A DNA stretch of 64,000 nt from Micrococcales bacterium 72-143 (GCA_001898835.1 MKVM01000001.1:1-64000); one strand, 5' to 3'. Shown: positions 1 to 11,525, counted from the first letter of the stretch. Numbers and translations: made by a program. Notes: generated from the letters alone by a model not told the origin.

Positions 1-352
<352 letters not shown>

Positions 353-465
353 CAACACATGAGTTCTTAGAATCGTGTTGCTCGCGTCCACTTTGTGGTT
401 CCCGATTGACGGTCGGGAGCTGCTTCGAATCGCATTCGAAGCACATTGACTGAGAAATCAATAGT
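353..465 (+). other. 23S-5S intergenic spacer
   Basis: This 113-base transcribed spacer lies between the rRNA genes and contains no tRNA. It holds a short inverted repeat, TGCTTCGAAT followed by ATTCGAAGCA (about 421-443), and a second one around 399-420 (CCCGATTGACGGTCGGG). Both are probably processing stems. Confidence 0.6.
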
Positions 466-584
466 GTTTCGGCGGCCATAGCGAAGGGGAAACGCCCGGT
501 TACATTCCGAACCCGGAAGCTAAGACCTTCAGCGCCGATGGTACTGCAGGGGTGACCCTGTGGGAGAGTAGGACACCGCCGGAC
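466..584 (+). rRNA. rrf: 5S ribosomal RNA
   Basis: It starts GTTTCGGCGG and ends ACACCGCCGGAC, so both ends pair in the terminal helix. Internal 5S hallmarks are CCCGGTTACATTCCGAACCCGG and the GGGAGAGTAGG segment. Length is about 118 nt, normal for a bacterial 5S. It follows the 23S gene as expected for the end of an rrn operon. Confidence 0.96.
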
Positions 585-596
585 TTCTTTCGAGGA

Positions 597-628
597 GGCC
601 CACCCGTACACCGGGTGGGCCTTCGTCG
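597..628 (+). terminator. rRNA operon terminator
   Basis: A perfect 10-bp stem, GGCCCACCCG (597-606) and CGGGTGGGCC (612-621), with a 5-base loop, is followed by TTCGTCGTTT. It sits 13 bases after the 5S gene and ends the rRNA transcript. Confidence 0.85.
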
Positions 629-685
629 TTTAAGGCCCGCTCCGACCCGAACCGGGTCGTAGCATGAACCGACCACGGGAGTGTG

Positions 686-1651
686 ATGGCTGAGGACAGC
701 AAGCGGCCGCAGGGCAAGCGTCCGGGCGATGGCGCCCGCGGGCCGCGGAAGCCGGGCGGCCCTACGAGCCGCAGCGGTGACAAGCCGGCCTGGAAGAAGG
801 GCCGCGACGCGAAGCCCGGCGAGCGATCCGCATCCGATCGCAAGCCCTGGCAGAAGAAGGGCGATGGCCCGTCCGATCGTGGCGGGCAGAAGGATCGTCC
901 TCGCGACGGCGATCGCCCGCGGCACGACGACCCGCCCATCCCGGAGGACGTCGCCGCGAACCAGCTCGATCGAGCCGCACGCATCGAGCTGAAGACCCTC
1001 AGCAAGGACAACGCCGACTGGGTGGCGAAGCACCTGGTGATGGCGGGTCGGTTCATCGAGGCCGATCCCGCCCTCGCGCACCGGCACGCGCTGGCGGCGG
1101 CGCGGCGCGCCGGCCGGATCGGCGTCGTGCGGGAGACCTCGGCGATCACCGCCTACGCGACGGGCGACTTCGCCCTGGCGCTGCGCGAGCTGCGCACGTA
1201 CCGCCGGATCACCGGTCGCGACGACCAGCTGCCGCTCATGGTCGACTCCGAGCGAGGGGTCGGGCGTCCGCAGCAGGCGCTCGAACTCGGTCGCTCCGTG
1301 CCCCGCGCGAGTCTCGAGCCCGCGGTTCAGGCTGCGCTCGCGATCGCGATGTCGGGCGCACGGCTCGACCTCGGACAGCCGGAGCTCGCCTTGTCGGAGC
1401 TGGAGATCCCGCTGCTCGACCCCGAGCGGGCGTTCTCCTACAGCCCCGCGCTGTTCGACGCCTATGCCACGGTGCTCGAGGAACTCGGGCGCACCGCGGA
1501 GGCGGAGGAGTGGTGGCAGCGCTCCGATCGGGCCGCGCAGGCGCTCGAGGAGGCCGCGATCCCCGAGGGCCAGGACACGGTGGAGATCGTCGAGGAGCTC
1601 GTCGATGAGGACCTCGACTCCCCGGAGACGACCGAGGACGCGGAGGCGTGA
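686..1651 (+). CDS. TPR-like protein with basic low-complexity N-terminus
   Basis: A 321-aa protein of unknown function. The first ~90 residues are a Lys/Arg/Gly/Asp-rich disordered segment. The rest is alpha-helical with A/L-rich helical hairpins resembling tetratricopeptide repeats, and the C-terminus is acidic. By position (first gene after the rrn/tyrS region, just before a HAD phosphatase and tlyA) it matches mycobacterial Rv1691, a TPR-like conserved protein. ATG 686 is preferred over GTG 683 because GGGAG lies just upstream. A -10-like TAGCAT is at 660-665. The stop overlaps the next start (GTGA). Confidence 0.8.
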   Translation: MAEDSKRPQGKRPGDGARGPRKPGGPTSRSGDKPAWKKGRDAKPGERSASDRKPWQKKGDGPSDRGGQKDRPRDGDRPRHDDPPIPEDVAANQLDRAARIELKTLSKDNADWVAKHLVMAGRFIEADPALAHRHALAAARRAGRIGVVRETSAITAYATGDFALALRELRTYRRITGRDDQLPLMVDSERGVGRPQQALELGRSVPRASLEPAVQAALAIAMSGARLDLGQPELALSELEIPLLDPERAFSYSPALFDAYATVLEELGRTAEAEEWWQRSDRAAQALEEAAIPEGQDTVEIVEELVDEDLDSPETTEDAEA

Positions 1652-2664
1652 CCTCGGCGGATGGCGCGCCGCCGCTCGCCGGCGTCGACGTGCTGCTGGC
1701 AGACCTCGACGGCGTCGTGTACGCCGGCCACCGCGCCATCCCGCACGCGGTCGAGGCGCTCAACGCCGCCGTCGCGTCCGGCCGACGTCTCGGCTATCTC
1801 ACGAACAACGCCTCCCGCACCCCCCAGACGGTCGCCGCGCAGCTGCGCGAGCTCGGCCTGGACGCCTCGCCCGAGCAGGTGGTGTCGTCGCCGCAGGCGG
1901 CCGTCGTGCTGCTCGCCGAGCTCGTGGACCCGGGTGCGCTCATCCTCGTCGTCGGCGGCGACGGACTGGTGTCCGAGGTGGAGCGCGCGGGCTTCCGCGT
2001 CACCCGGTCGGCGGACGACGCCCCGGCGGCGGTCGTCCAGGGGTTCGCTCCCGAGGTCGCCTGGACGGACCTCGCCGAGGCTGCCTTCGCCCTGAAGGGC
2101 GGCGACGCCGGCATCCCGTGGGTCGCGACGAACACCGACTGGACGATCCCGCAGGCGCGGGGCACCGCGCCCGGCAACGGCACCCTCGTCTCGGCCGTGC
2201 ACACGGCGGTGGGCCGGCTGCCGGTGGTGGCCGGCAAACCCGAGCGGGCGCTCTTCGACGTCGCGGTCGCGCGATTCGGGGCGCAGCACCCGCTGTTCAT
2301 CGGCGACCGGCTCGACACCGACATCCTGGGCGCCCGGCGGGCGGGGATGGCGTCGGTGCTCGTGCTGACGGGGATCGACGGGCCGAAGCAGCTGCTCGCG
2401 GCACCCGCCGACTCGCGTCCGGACTTCATCCTCGAGGACCTCCGCGGCCTCGACGAGCCTTATCCGGCAACGCACGACGCGCGCGACATCGCCGGTGTGC
2501 GCCGCGTGCGCGTCGGAACCGCCGTCGTGCGGCACGAGGGCGAGCGCCTGGCGCTCGAGACTCCTGGCACTCCGATCGACCGCATCCGGGCGGCCGCGGC
2601 GGCGGTTTGGGGGGCAGGGGTGCCGATCTACGCGCTCGACGTGGCGCCGGAACTATATTCGTGA
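1648..2664 (+). CDS. HAD-superfamily subfamily IIA hydrolase (NagD-like)
   Basis: A 338-aa HAD phosphatase. Motif I is LLADLDGVVYAG near residue 17 (D-x-D nucleophile), motif II is the LTNNASR segment, and motif III/IV is FIGDRLDTDILGARRAG. The C2-type cap between motifs II and III marks subfamily IIA (NagD, 4-nitrophenylphosphatase, phosphoglycolate phosphatase). The physiological substrate cannot be told from sequence. It matches Rv1692 in the conserved block. GTG 1648 overlaps the upstream stop by 4 bases and its own stop overlaps the next GTG, so the three genes are translationally coupled. Confidence 0.88.
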   Translation: MTSADGAPPLAGVDVLLADLDGVVYAGHRAIPHAVEALNAAVASGRRLGYLTNNASRTPQTVAAQLRELGLDASPEQVVSSPQAAVVLLAELVDPGALILVVGGDGLVSEVERAGFRVTRSADDAPAAVVQGFAPEVAWTDLAEAAFALKGGDAGIPWVATNTDWTIPQARGTAPGNGTLVSAVHTAVGRLPVVAGKPERALFDVAVARFGAQHPLFIGDRLDTDILGARRAGMASVLVLTGIDGPKQLLAAPADSRPDFILEDLRGLDEPYPATHDARDIAGVRRVRVGTAVVRHEGERLALETPGTPIDRIRAAAAAVWGAGVPIYALDVAPELYS

Positions 2665-2837
2665 CCGTGACCGATCAGACCCCCGAGCCGCGCGACGGCG
2701 ACCCCGGAGCGCTCGTGTCGCGCCTCCGCGTGATCGAGGACCAGCAGCTCGCCGATCGGGCCTCCGCCCTCGCGCAGCTGCATGACGAGCTGCGGGCCCG
2801 CCTCGAGGCGGGGGACGCGCCGCGTCCGCATGCCTGA
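2661..2837 (+). CDS. Small conserved hypothetical protein (Rv1693-like position)
   Basis: A 58-aa helical protein squeezed between the HAD hydrolase and tlyA. GTG 2661 overlaps the hydrolase stop (GTGA), and its stop lies inside the first codons of tlyA (ATG 2830). The core LVSRLRVIEDQQLADRASAL predicts one amphipathic helix, with an acidic N-terminus. Mycobacteria have a small gene (Rv1693) in the same slot. Function unknown; the tight overlap supports it being real. GTG 2667 is an alternative start. Confidence 0.75.
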   Translation: MTVTDQTPEPRDGDPGALVSRLRVIEDQQLADRASALAQLHDELRARLEAGDAPRPHA

Positions 2838-3645
2838 CGCATCCGGGGCGCGGCTCGACGCCGAGCTCGTCCGGCGCGGGCTCGCGCGGTCGCGGGCGAC
2901 GGCCGTCGAGGCGATCGCACGGGGCCTCGTGACGGTCGACGGCGTCCCCGCCGTGAAGGCCTCGGCGCGGGTGGCACCGGATGCCGTTCTCGAGATCGAG
3001 GGCGCCGACCACTACGTGAGCCGCGGAGCCCACAAGCTGCTCGCGGCCCTCGACGCCTTCGCCGTGGACCCCGCGGGCCGGGTGTGCCTCGACGCCGGCG
3101 CCTCGACGGGCGGCTTCACGCAGGTGCTCCTCGAGCGGGGCGCCTCGCGCGTGTTCGCCGTCGACGTCGGCCACGGCCAGCTCGCTTCAGAAATGCAGGA
3201 GAACCCGCGCGTGGCGAACCTCGAGGGCCTGAATCTGCGGCACCTCACGCGGGAATCTCCTGCATTTTCGAGCTACGCGGGCGAGCTGGAGCGGACGGGC
3301 TGGCCGAGCCTCGTCGTGGGCGATCTGAGCTTCATCTCCCTCACGCAGCTGCTCGAGCCGCTCGCGGCCCTCGCCGAGCCGGACGCCGAGCTGCTGCTGC
3401 TCGTGAAGCCGCAGTTCGAGGTGGGGCGCGGGGGACTCAAAGAGGGGATCGTGCGCGATCGCGCGCTCCGGCAGGAGGCCGCGAGCACGGTGCTGTGGGC
3501 GGCGTGGGATCTCGGCCTCGGGGTGCTCGGCATCGTCGACAGCCCCATCCTCGGCGGCAGCGGCAACCGCGAGTACCTCGTGCACCTGCGCCGCGGAGCG
3601 CCCGACCCCGGGCGGCTCCGCGACGCGGTGTCGCGCTTGGCGTGA
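2830..3645 (+). CDS. tlyA: TlyA family rRNA (cytidine-2'-O)-methyltransferase
   Basis: A 271-aa protein with an N-terminal S4 RNA-binding domain (about residues 6-65) and an FtsJ-like Rossmann methyltransferase domain. SAM motif I is CLDAGASTGGFTQVLLERGA; downstream are VGDLSFIS and LLLVKPQFEVG, typical of TlyA. In mycobacteria the family 2'-O-methylates 16S C1409 and 23S C1920, which confers capreomycin sensitivity. ATG 2830 is chosen because it overlaps the preceding stop and begins the S4 domain. Between motif I and VGDLSF the gene carries a translated inverted repeat (3191-3202 and 3256-3267), less GC-rich than the rest. Confidence 0.93.
   Translation: MPDASGARLDAELVRRGLARSRATAVEAIARGLVTVDGVPAVKASARVAPDAVLEIEGADHYVSRGAHKLLAALDAFAVDPAGRVCLDAGASTGGFTQVLLERGASRVFAVDVGHGQLASEMQENPRVANLEGLNLRHLTRESPAFSSYAGELERTGWPSLVVGDLSFISLTQLLEPLAALAEPDAELLLLVKPQFEVGRGGLKEGIVRDRALRQEAASTVLWAAWDLGLGVLGIVDSPILGGSGNREYLVHLRRGAPDPGRLRDAVSRLA
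3191..3267. repeat. Inverted repeat inside tlyA (CTCCTGCA element)
   Basis: The arms are AAATGCAGGAGA (3191-3202) and TCTCCTGCATTT (3256-3267), perfect over 12 bp, with CCCGCG and CGCGGG flanking on the inner sides. It is translated in frame within TlyA. The right arm shares the 11-mer ATCTCCTGCAT with the repeats at 62550-62587. Confidence 0.7.
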
Positions 3646-3649
3646 GCGA

Positions 3650-4327
3650 TCAGGAGATCGTCGCGTCGACCTTGACCTCTTGGCGCTTGTCGTGCACCAG
3701 ATCGCCGTTCTCGTCGGCGGGCGTCAACGTGGCGGAGAAGGTGATCGCCCCGCCCTTCTCGTAGAGGAAGTTCTGCCCGTAGGAGAACGAGCTCCCCGCC
3801 GGCCACACGAAGGGCGCCTCGGTCGCGCCGAGCGCGAAGGCGCTCGAGTTGACCTGCATCTTCTCGAAGAGCGCGCTGTCGACGATGCTGTCCATGCCCT
3901 GCAGGTAGGGCCAATCGGCGTAGCGGGCGTCGACGCCGACCAGGTTGAAGCTCAGGGGGATGTCGGCGCCCGAGGTGTTGGTGACGACGTAGTTGACGAA
4001 TACGATCTCGTCGCCGATCGCGATCACCGGATTGCCCTCGGGAGTCACGAACTGCCCCGTCTTCTGCGCGGTCGCGGTGCCGACCTGGTAGACCGCGACC
4101 TCGAAGCCGTCGCCCGTGATCGTCGTGATCTTGTCACCGGGCGTGGTGACCGGTTTCGCCCAGGCGACGTCGCCTCCCTCGGAGGCAGCGGTCTTCTCAT
4201 CGTCGTCGGCCTCCTGCGAGACGGGCGCCGACGGCTTCTCGGAGGGGCTGCTCGGCGCGCAGCCGACCATGAGCGCCGCGAGGGTGAGACCGCCGAGCGA
4301 GGCGAGCAGGACGCGAGTGTTTCGCAC
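3650..4327 (-). CDS. Putative secreted lipoprotein
   Basis: A 225-aa protein starting at GTG 4327, with GGAAGG about 11 bases upstream. The N-terminal signal is hydrophobic (VLLASLGGLTLAALMVGC) and ends in a lipobox with Cys about residue 22, followed by a Ser/Pro/Glu-rich linker. The mature part is beta-rich (FEVAVYQVGTA, IVFVNYVVTNTSG, IPLSFNLVGVDA), resembling the immunoglobulin-like DUF4352-type folds of actinobacterial lipoproteins. No enzymatic motif is visible. It is the only reverse-strand gene in the core block, ending 4 bases after tlyA; it diverges from nadK. Confidence 0.8.
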   Translation of the reverse strand: MRNTRVLLASLGGLTLAALMVGCAPSSPSEKPSAPVSQEADDDEKTAASEGGDVAWAKPVTTPGDKITTITGDGFEVAVYQVGTATAQKTGQFVTPEGNPVIAIGDEIVFVNYVVTNTSGADIPLSFNLVGVDARYADWPYLQGMDSIVDSALFEKMQVNSSAFALGATEAPFVWPAGSSFSYGQNFLYEKGGAITFSATLTPADENGDLVHDKRQEVKVDATIS

Positions 4328-4466
4328 GATGTGAGTTTCCTTCCCAGGGTGGACGAACGCCTCGAGCGTATTCGTTGCGATATTTGCTCGAAATGGGGAG
4401 GCCTCCCCGCGTAGGGCGCTGTGCACGAGCGCGGCGCGCGTCCGATGCATCCGACAGAATGGGGGC

Positions 4467-5411
4467 ATGACCGACGCCGCCCGCCATCTGCTGGTGGTCG
4501 CCCACACCGGCCGCGCCGACTCGCTCGAGGCCGGCATCCACGTCTGCCGCCGCCTGATCGCCGCGGGCATCACGCCCGTGGTGTCCGACGACGAACTCGC
4601 CGACCTGCGCGAGGCGGCGCCCGACCTCGCCCCCCTCGCGCTGCTCGGTGTCGACGTGCCGGAGTCGGCCCTCGAGCTCGTGATCGTGCTCGGCGGTGAC
4701 GGAACCATCCTGCGGGCCGCCGAGCTGGCGCGCGGGTGCGACGCCCCGCTGCTCGGGGTGAACCTGGGGCACGTCGGCTTCCTCGCGGAGGCCGAGCGCG
4801 AAGACCTCGACGAGACCGTGCAGCGCGCATTGGAGGGCGACTACGTCGTCGAGGAGCGGATGGCGCTCTCGGTGCGTGTGAAGCATCGCGACGAGGTGGT
4901 CTTCGACACCTGGGCCCTCAACGAGGCGACGGTCGAGAAGGCCAGCAGGGAGCGCTCGCTCGAGGTCGTGGTCGAGGTCGACCAGCGGCCGCTCTCGACG
5001 TTCGGCTGCGACGGCGTCGTCGTGTCGACACCCACCGGCTCCACCGCCTACGCCTTCTCCGCGGGCGGTCCCGTCGTCTGGCCCAGCCTCGAGGCGATCC
5101 TGATGGTGCCGCTGTCGGCGCATGCGCTCTTCGCCCGCCCGCTCGTGGTCGACCCCGAGTCGCCCGTCGCGATCGAGCTGCTGGAGCGTTCGCAGGGCGT
5201 CGGCGTGCTGTGGTGCGACGGGCGCCGCACCTTCGAGCTTCCGCCGGGTGCGCGCGTCATCGTGCGTCGCTCGCCGAAGCCGGTACGGCTCGCCCGTTTG
5301 GCACCGCGGCCGTTCGTCGACCGGCTCGTGAACAAGTTCGCCCTGCCCGTCGACGGGTGGCGGGGCCCCGCATCCGAGGGCTCGGCCACGGAGGAGCGGA
5401 GCCGGCCGTGA
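4467..5411 (+). CDS. nadK: NAD kinase
   Basis: A 314-aa enzyme that phosphorylates NAD to NADP. The signature GGDGT is at residues 76-80, followed by the LALNEATVEK-type NE/D motif and GCDGVVVSTPTGSTAYAFSA, both diagnostic. Length is normal. A -10-like CAGAAT (4455-4460) ends 6 bases before ATG 4467, so the transcript may be leaderless. The stop overlaps recN (GTGA). It matches Rv1695 (ppnK) in the conserved tlyA-nadK-recN order. Confidence 0.95.
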   Translation: MTDAARHLLVVAHTGRADSLEAGIHVCRRLIAAGITPVVSDDELADLREAAPDLAPLALLGVDVPESALELVIVLGGDGTILRAAELARGCDAPLLGVNLGHVGFLAEAEREDLDETVQRALEGDYVVEERMALSVRVKHRDEVVFDTWALNEATVEKASRERSLEVVVEVDQRPLSTFGCDGVVVSTPTGSTAYAFSAGGPVVWPSLEAILMVPLSAHALFARPLVVDPESPVAIELLERSQGVGVLWCDGRRTFELPPGARVIVRRSPKPVRLARLAPRPFVDRLVNKFALPVDGWRGPASEGSATEERSRP

Positions 5412-7108
5412 TCGAGGAGCTGTCCATCAGCGGCCTCGGGGTGATCGGCGACGCGCGCCTGCCGCTCGGGCCCGGTTTCACGGCGGTCACCGGCGAGACC
5501 GGTGCGGGCAAGACGATGGTCGTGACGGCGCTCGCGCTGCTGCTCGGCGAGCGCGCGGATGCGGGGAGCGTGCGCGCGGGCAGCGCCCAGGCGAGCGTGG
5601 AGGGGCGCTGGCTCGTGCCCGAGGCGGGCGAGGTGGCGGAGCGGGTGCGCGAGGCGGGCGGTGACCTCGACGCGATCGGCGACGGGCGGGCGGAGCTCAT
5701 CCTCGCCCGCACCGTGTCGGCGGAGGGCCGCAGCCGCGGTGTGGTGGGCGGCCGCTCGACCCCGGTGGGCGTTCTCGGTGAGCTCGGCGAGCGGCTCGTG
5801 GTGGTGCACGGTCAGTCCGATCAGCTGCGCCTGCGCTCGGCGGCGGCGCAGCGCGACGCGCTCGACGCATCCGCGGGCGCGGGACACCTGGTGACGCTCG
5901 GCGAGTACGCGCAGGCGTACCAGGAGTGGCGTTCGCTCACGAGCGAGCTGGAGGTGCTCGCGGGCGACCGCGACGCGCGCGCCCGGGAGGCGGAGCAGCT
6001 GCGCCTCGACCTCGTCGAGTACGAGGAGCTCGCGCCCGCGCCCGGCGAGGAGGAGGAGCTCGCGACGCGCGCGGAGCGCCTCGGCAACCTCGAGGACCTG
6101 CGCATCGCGGCGACGCTCGCGCAGGAGGCGATCTCGGCGCAGTCCGGCGAGGACCACCCGGATGCCGTGTCGCTCGTCGAAGAGGCTCGTCGCGCGCTCG
6201 CCCGCGTCGCCGACCACGACCCGGCGCTCGCGCCCGCCCGCGACGGGCTCGACGCGGTGTCGTTCCAGCTCGCCGAGGTGTCGGGCGAGCTGTCGCACTA
6301 CCTCTCCGGGCTCGACGTCGACGCCGCGGGCGAGCTCGAGGCGGTGCAGGAGCGGCGTGCCGCTCTCGCCGCCTTCTCGCGCAAACACGGCGCCCCCCTC
6401 GACGAGGTCGTGGAGCGGCTCGAGCAGGCGGGTCTGCGGCTCGTCGAGCTCGACGGCGACGACGACCGCATCCGGGCGCTCGAGCACGAGGTGGGAGCAG
6501 CCCACGAGCGGCTCGTGGCCCTGGCCGACCGGCTGTCGGACGGCCGCCGCGCCGCGGCGCAGCAGCTCGCCGAGCGCGTCTCCGCCGAGCTCGCCGCGCT
6601 CGCCATGCCCGACGCGCGCCTCGTGGTCGAGGTGCAGGATGGGGAGCTCGCCGCGCACGGACGCGACCGGGTCGCGTTCCTGCTGCAGCCGCACCCGGGC
6701 ACCGAGCCGCGTCCGCTCGCGAAGGGCGCGTCGGGCGGCGAGCTCTCGCGCGTCATGCTCGCCCTGGAGGTCGTGCTGGCGGCTTTGGGACAGGTGCCGA
6801 CGTTCGTCTTCGACGAGGTCGACGCGGGGGTCGGCGGCGCCGCGGCCATCGAGATCGGGCGGAGGCTCGCCCGGCTCGCGGAGACGGCCCAGGTGATCGT
6901 CGTGACGCACCTCGCGCAGGTGGCTGCCTTCGCGGGCAACCACCTCGTGGTGGAGAAGGACCGCGACGGGCAGGTGACCGCATCCAGCGTGCGCCGCGTC
7001 GACGCGGGGGAGCGGGCCGCGGAGATGGCCCGGCTGCTGTCGGGGCTCCCCGACTCGGAGAGCGGGCTCGCGCACGCCCGCGAACTGCTCGAGCTGGCGG
7101 GCCGCTGA
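5408..7108 (+). CDS. recN: DNA repair protein RecN
   Basis: A 566-aa SMC-like ATPase involved in double-strand break repair. Walker A is GETGAGKT at residues 29-36. The C-terminal part has the ABC signature KGASGGELSRVMLALEVVL and Walker B PTFVFDEVDAGVGGAAAIEIG; the middle is a long coiled coil. GTG 5408 overlaps the nadK stop by 4 bases and directly begins the conserved MIEELSISGLGVI. Length is normal for the family. Confidence 0.95.
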   Translation: MIEELSISGLGVIGDARLPLGPGFTAVTGETGAGKTMVVTALALLLGERADAGSVRAGSAQASVEGRWLVPEAGEVAERVREAGGDLDAIGDGRAELILARTVSAEGRSRGVVGGRSTPVGVLGELGERLVVVHGQSDQLRLRSAAAQRDALDASAGAGHLVTLGEYAQAYQEWRSLTSELEVLAGDRDARAREAEQLRLDLVEYEELAPAPGEEEELATRAERLGNLEDLRIAATLAQEAISAQSGEDHPDAVSLVEEARRALARVADHDPALAPARDGLDAVSFQLAEVSGELSHYLSGLDVDAAGELEAVQERRAALAAFSRKHGAPLDEVVERLEQAGLRLVELDGDDDRIRALEHEVGAAHERLVALADRLSDGRRAAAQQLAERVSAELAALAMPDARLVVEVQDGELAAHGRDRVAFLLQPHPGTEPRPLAKGASGGELSRVMLALEVVLAALGQVPTFVFDEVDAGVGGAAAIEIGRRLARLAETAQVIVVTHLAQVAAFAGNHLVVEKDRDGQVTASSVRRVDAGERAAEMARLLSGLPDSESGLAHARELLELAGR

Positions 7109-7149
7109 CGCGTGTCGCAGCGCGCGCCCCGTTTCGTGTCATATGCTGA

Positions 7150-8901
<1,752 letters not shown>

Positions 8902-8905
8902 CCCC

Positions 8906-9493
8906 GTGACGCCCGCCGAGCTCGACCGGCTTATGAACGGTCCGCTCGCCGACCTCTCCGACCCGGCGGAGGTCGTGCGGTCGGAGCGGGTCTACGAGGG
9001 GCGTGTGTGGGACATCCGCCGCGACCGCTTCCGCTTCGGCGACCACGAGCTCGAGCGCGACTACGTCGACCACACGGGCGCCGTCGCGGTGCTCGCGCGC
9101 AGCGCCGACGACCGGGTGCTGCTCATCAACCAGTACCGGCATCCGATCCGCAGCAGGGACTGGGAGCTGCCCGCCGGGCTGCTCGACGTCGACGGCGAGG
9201 ACCCGCTCGCGGCGGCCCGACGCGAGCTCGCCGAGGAGGTCGACCTCGTCGCCGCGGACTGGAGCGAGCTGATCGTCTTCGCGACCTCGCCCGGGGGCAG
9301 CGACGAGGTGATCCGCGTCTACGAGGCGCGCGGCCTTTCCGCCGCCCCGGAGGCGTTCGCCCGCACCGAGGAGGAGGCGGAGATCCTGCTGCGCTGGGTG
9401 CCGCTCTCGGAGGCGGTCGAGGCGGCGCTCGCGGGGCGCATCCGCAATTCCATCCTGCTCGTCGCGGTGCTCGCGGCCCATGCCCGCGGCTGA
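8906..9493 (+). CDS. Nudix hydrolase, ADP-ribose pyrophosphatase type
   Basis: A 195-aa protein with a Nudix box [21 protein letters not shown] about the middle. The usual G after REL-x-EE-V is replaced by D (EEVDL). The N-terminal segment [10 protein letters not shown] and [11 protein letters not shown] are typical of ADP-ribose diphosphatases (Rv1700-like). GTG 8906 follows the pyrG stop by 4 bases. The 3' end overlaps xerD by 14 bases, implying coupled translation. Confidence 0.88.
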   Translation: MTPAELDRLMNGPLADLSDPAEVVRSERVYEGRVWDIRRDRFRFGDHELERDYVDHTGAVAVLARSADDRVLLINQYRHPIRSRDWELPAGLLDVDGEDPLAAARRELAEEVDLVAADWSELIVFATSPGGSDEVIRVYEARGLSAAPEAFARTEEEAEILLRWVPLSEAVEAALAGRIRNSILLVAVLAAHARG

Positions 9494-10478
9494 CCCGACG
9501 CCCGAGACGGGCGTCGGCGCTGGGGGCGCGCGGAGGCCGGAAACGGCCTCCGCCCTGAGCGCCACCGCGCTCAGGCGGCAGAACGACCGCTACCTGCGTC
9601 ACCTCGAGATCGAGCGCGGGCTCTCCCCGAACTCGGTGGCGGCCTACCGACGCGACCTGCGGGGGTTCCTCGAGGCGCTCGAGACCCGCGGCGTGACGGA
9701 CGCGGCCGCGCTGGATGCGGACACCGTGCGCAGCTACGTCGTGAGCCTGCGCGACCGGGAGGTGCCGCTCGCCGCGAGCTCCACGGCGCGCGTGATCTCC
9801 TCCATCCGCGGGTTCACGCGGTTCCTCGTGGAGGAGGGGGTGCTGCAGGCCGACCCCGCCGAGTCGCTCATCGCGCCGAAGCTCCCGAAGCGGCTGCCGA
9901 AGGCGCTCACGCAGGCACAGGTCGAGGCGCTCCTCGCCGCGACCGATGGCGACGACCCGGTGCGGCTGCGCGACAAGGCCCTCCTGGAGCTGCTCTACGC
10001 GACGGGTGCGCGCGTCTCGGAGGCCGTGACGCTCGACGTGGACGACCTCGTGGGCGCCGAGGGCACTCCGGAGCTCATCCGGGTGATCGGCAAGGGCGAC
10101 AAGCAGCGGATCGTGCCGCTCGGCTCCTTCGCGCGCGCCGCGATCGAGGCGTACCTGGTGCGGGCGCGGCCGCTGCTCGTGGCGGGTGCGCGGGCGACGC
10201 CGGCGCTCTTCGTCGGTGCTCGCGGCGCGCGCCTCAGCAGGCAGAACGCGTGGCTCATCATCCGTTCCGCGGCCGAGCGGGCGGGTCTCACGGTGGAGGT
10301 GTCGCCGCACAGCCTGCGGCACTCCTTCGCGACGCATCTGCTCGCCGGCGGAGCGGATGTGCGGGTCGTCCAGGAGCTGCTGGGCCACGCATCCGTCGCG
10401 ACGACGCAGCTGTACACGCACGTGACGATCGACGGGTTGCGCGACGTGTACCAGCAGGCGCACCCGCGGGCGCGGTGA
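9480..10478 (+). CDS. xerD: Site-specific tyrosine recombinase XerD
   Basis: A 332-aa tyrosine recombinase that with XerC resolves chromosome dimers. The N-terminal SAM-like core-binding domain ([19 protein letters not shown]) precedes the catalytic domain. Catalytic residues are visible: Arg in GARVSE, His/Arg in [16 protein letters not shown] in LLGHASV and the nucleophile in TQLYTHV. The ~40-residue extension before [12 protein letters not shown] is longer than usual, so a start further downstream is possible. Its position after the Nudix gene and before parA matches Rv1701. Confidence 0.93.
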   Translation: MPAADPTPETGVGAGGARRPETASALSATALRRQNDRYLRHLEIERGLSPNSVAAYRRDLRGFLEALETRGVTDAAALDADTVRSYVVSLRDREVPLAASSTARVISSIRGFTRFLVEEGVLQADPAESLIAPKLPKRLPKALTQAQVEALLAATDGDDPVRLRDKALLELLYATGARVSEAVTLDVDDLVGAEGTPELIRVIGKGDKQRIVPLGSFARAAIEAYLVRARPLLVAGARATPALFVGARGARLSRQNAWLIIRSAAERAGLTVEVSPHSLRHSFATHLLAGGADVRVVQELLGHASVATTQLYTHVTIDGLRDVYQQAHPRAR

Positions 10479-10509
10479 GGCCCGGACGCGGTCCGCGATC
10501 GGCCGAGTA

Positions 10510-10524
10510 TCAACCTCTGGTTGA
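10510..10524. repeat. Short palindrome upstream of parA
   Basis: TCAACC-TCT-GGTTGA, a perfect 6-bp inverted repeat with a 3-base centre, lies 73 bases before the parA start and about 60 bases before its -10 element. It could be an operator; no binding protein is known to me. Confidence 0.4.
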
Positions 10525-10596
10525 GAGTGAGGCGAACCGCGGAGGGGCAGCCTGTCGCCGCCCGGCGGCCTCCGACCCCCGACGTACACTCGCGAT

Positions 10597-11490
10597 ATGA
10601 CTGCGCAATGGGAGGCCGCGAACGAACTCGCCGGACTCGAGGACCTGGGCGTGGAGCTCGGCCCGACGGGTCGGCCCGTCACGGTGTTCCCCGAGCCGAA
10701 GCGCCTGAAGTCGCACGGGCCCGCGCGCATCATCGCCCTCTGCAACCAGAAGGGCGGCGTCGGCAAGACCACGACGACGATCAGCCTCGGCGCGGCGCTC
10801 GCCGCCTACGGACGCCGGGTGCTCGCCGTCGACTTCGACCCGCAGGGCGCCCTGTCCGCGGGCCTCGGCGTGCAGACCCACGACGTCACGACGATCTACG
10901 ACCTCCTGCTCGGGTCGGCGAAGGATGTGGCGGGCGCGATCCAGCACACCGGCACCCCCGGCCTCGACGTCATCCCGGCCAACATCGACCTCTCCGCCGC
11001 CGAGGTGCACCTCGTCAACGAGGTCGCGCGCGAGCAGATCCTCGCGCGCGTGCTGCGCCAGGTGGCGGCCGACTACGACGTCGTGCTCATCGACTGCCAG
11101 CCCTCGCTCGGCCTGCTCACGGTCAACGCGCTGACCGCGGCGCATGGCGTGCTCATCCCGCTCGAGTGCGAGTTCTTCGCGCTGCGCGGGGTCGCCCTGC
11201 TCGTCGAGACCATCGACAAGGTGCGCGATCGGCTGAACCCGGCGATCACGCTCGACGGCATCCTCGCGACCATGTACGACCCCCGCACACTGCACTCGCG
11301 CGAGGTGCTCGAGCGCGTCGTCGAGGCCTTCGGGGATCGGGTGCTCGAGACCGTCATCAACCGCACGGTGAAGTTCCCGGACGCCTCGGTCGCCGGCACG
11401 CCGATCACCGAGTTCGCCCCGGATCACCACGCCGCCGAGCAGTACCGTCAGCTCGCCCGCGAGCTCGTGTTCCGTCACGCCGCCGCCTGA
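10597..11490 (+). CDS. parA: ParA family ATPase (Soj-like)
   Basis: A 297-aa deviant Walker A ATPase, motif KGGVGKTTTT near residue 51, with Walker A' VDFDPQG and Walker B VLIDCQPSLG. It sits in front of scpA/scpB, the same arrangement as mycobacterial Rv1708, suggesting a role in chromosome segregation or organisation, although the main parAB locus normally lies near the origin. TACACT (10585-10590) is a -10-like hexamer ending 6 bases before ATG, indicating a leaderless start. No ParB gene is present in the window. Confidence 0.9.
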   Translation: MTAQWEAANELAGLEDLGVELGPTGRPVTVFPEPKRLKSHGPARIIALCNQKGGVGKTTTTISLGAALAAYGRRVLAVDFDPQGALSAGLGVQTHDVTTIYDLLLGSAKDVAGAIQHTGTPGLDVIPANIDLSAAEVHLVNEVAREQILARVLRQVAADYDVVLIDCQPSLGLLTVNALTAAHGVLIPLECEFFALRGVALLVETIDKVRDRLNPAITLDGILATMYDPRTLHSREVLERVVEAFGDRVLETVINRTVKFPDASVAGTPITEFAPDHHAAEQYRQLARELVFRHAAA

Positions 11491-11525
11491 CGTCGCGGCC
11501 CGTCGCGGCCTCTAGACTCGGCAGG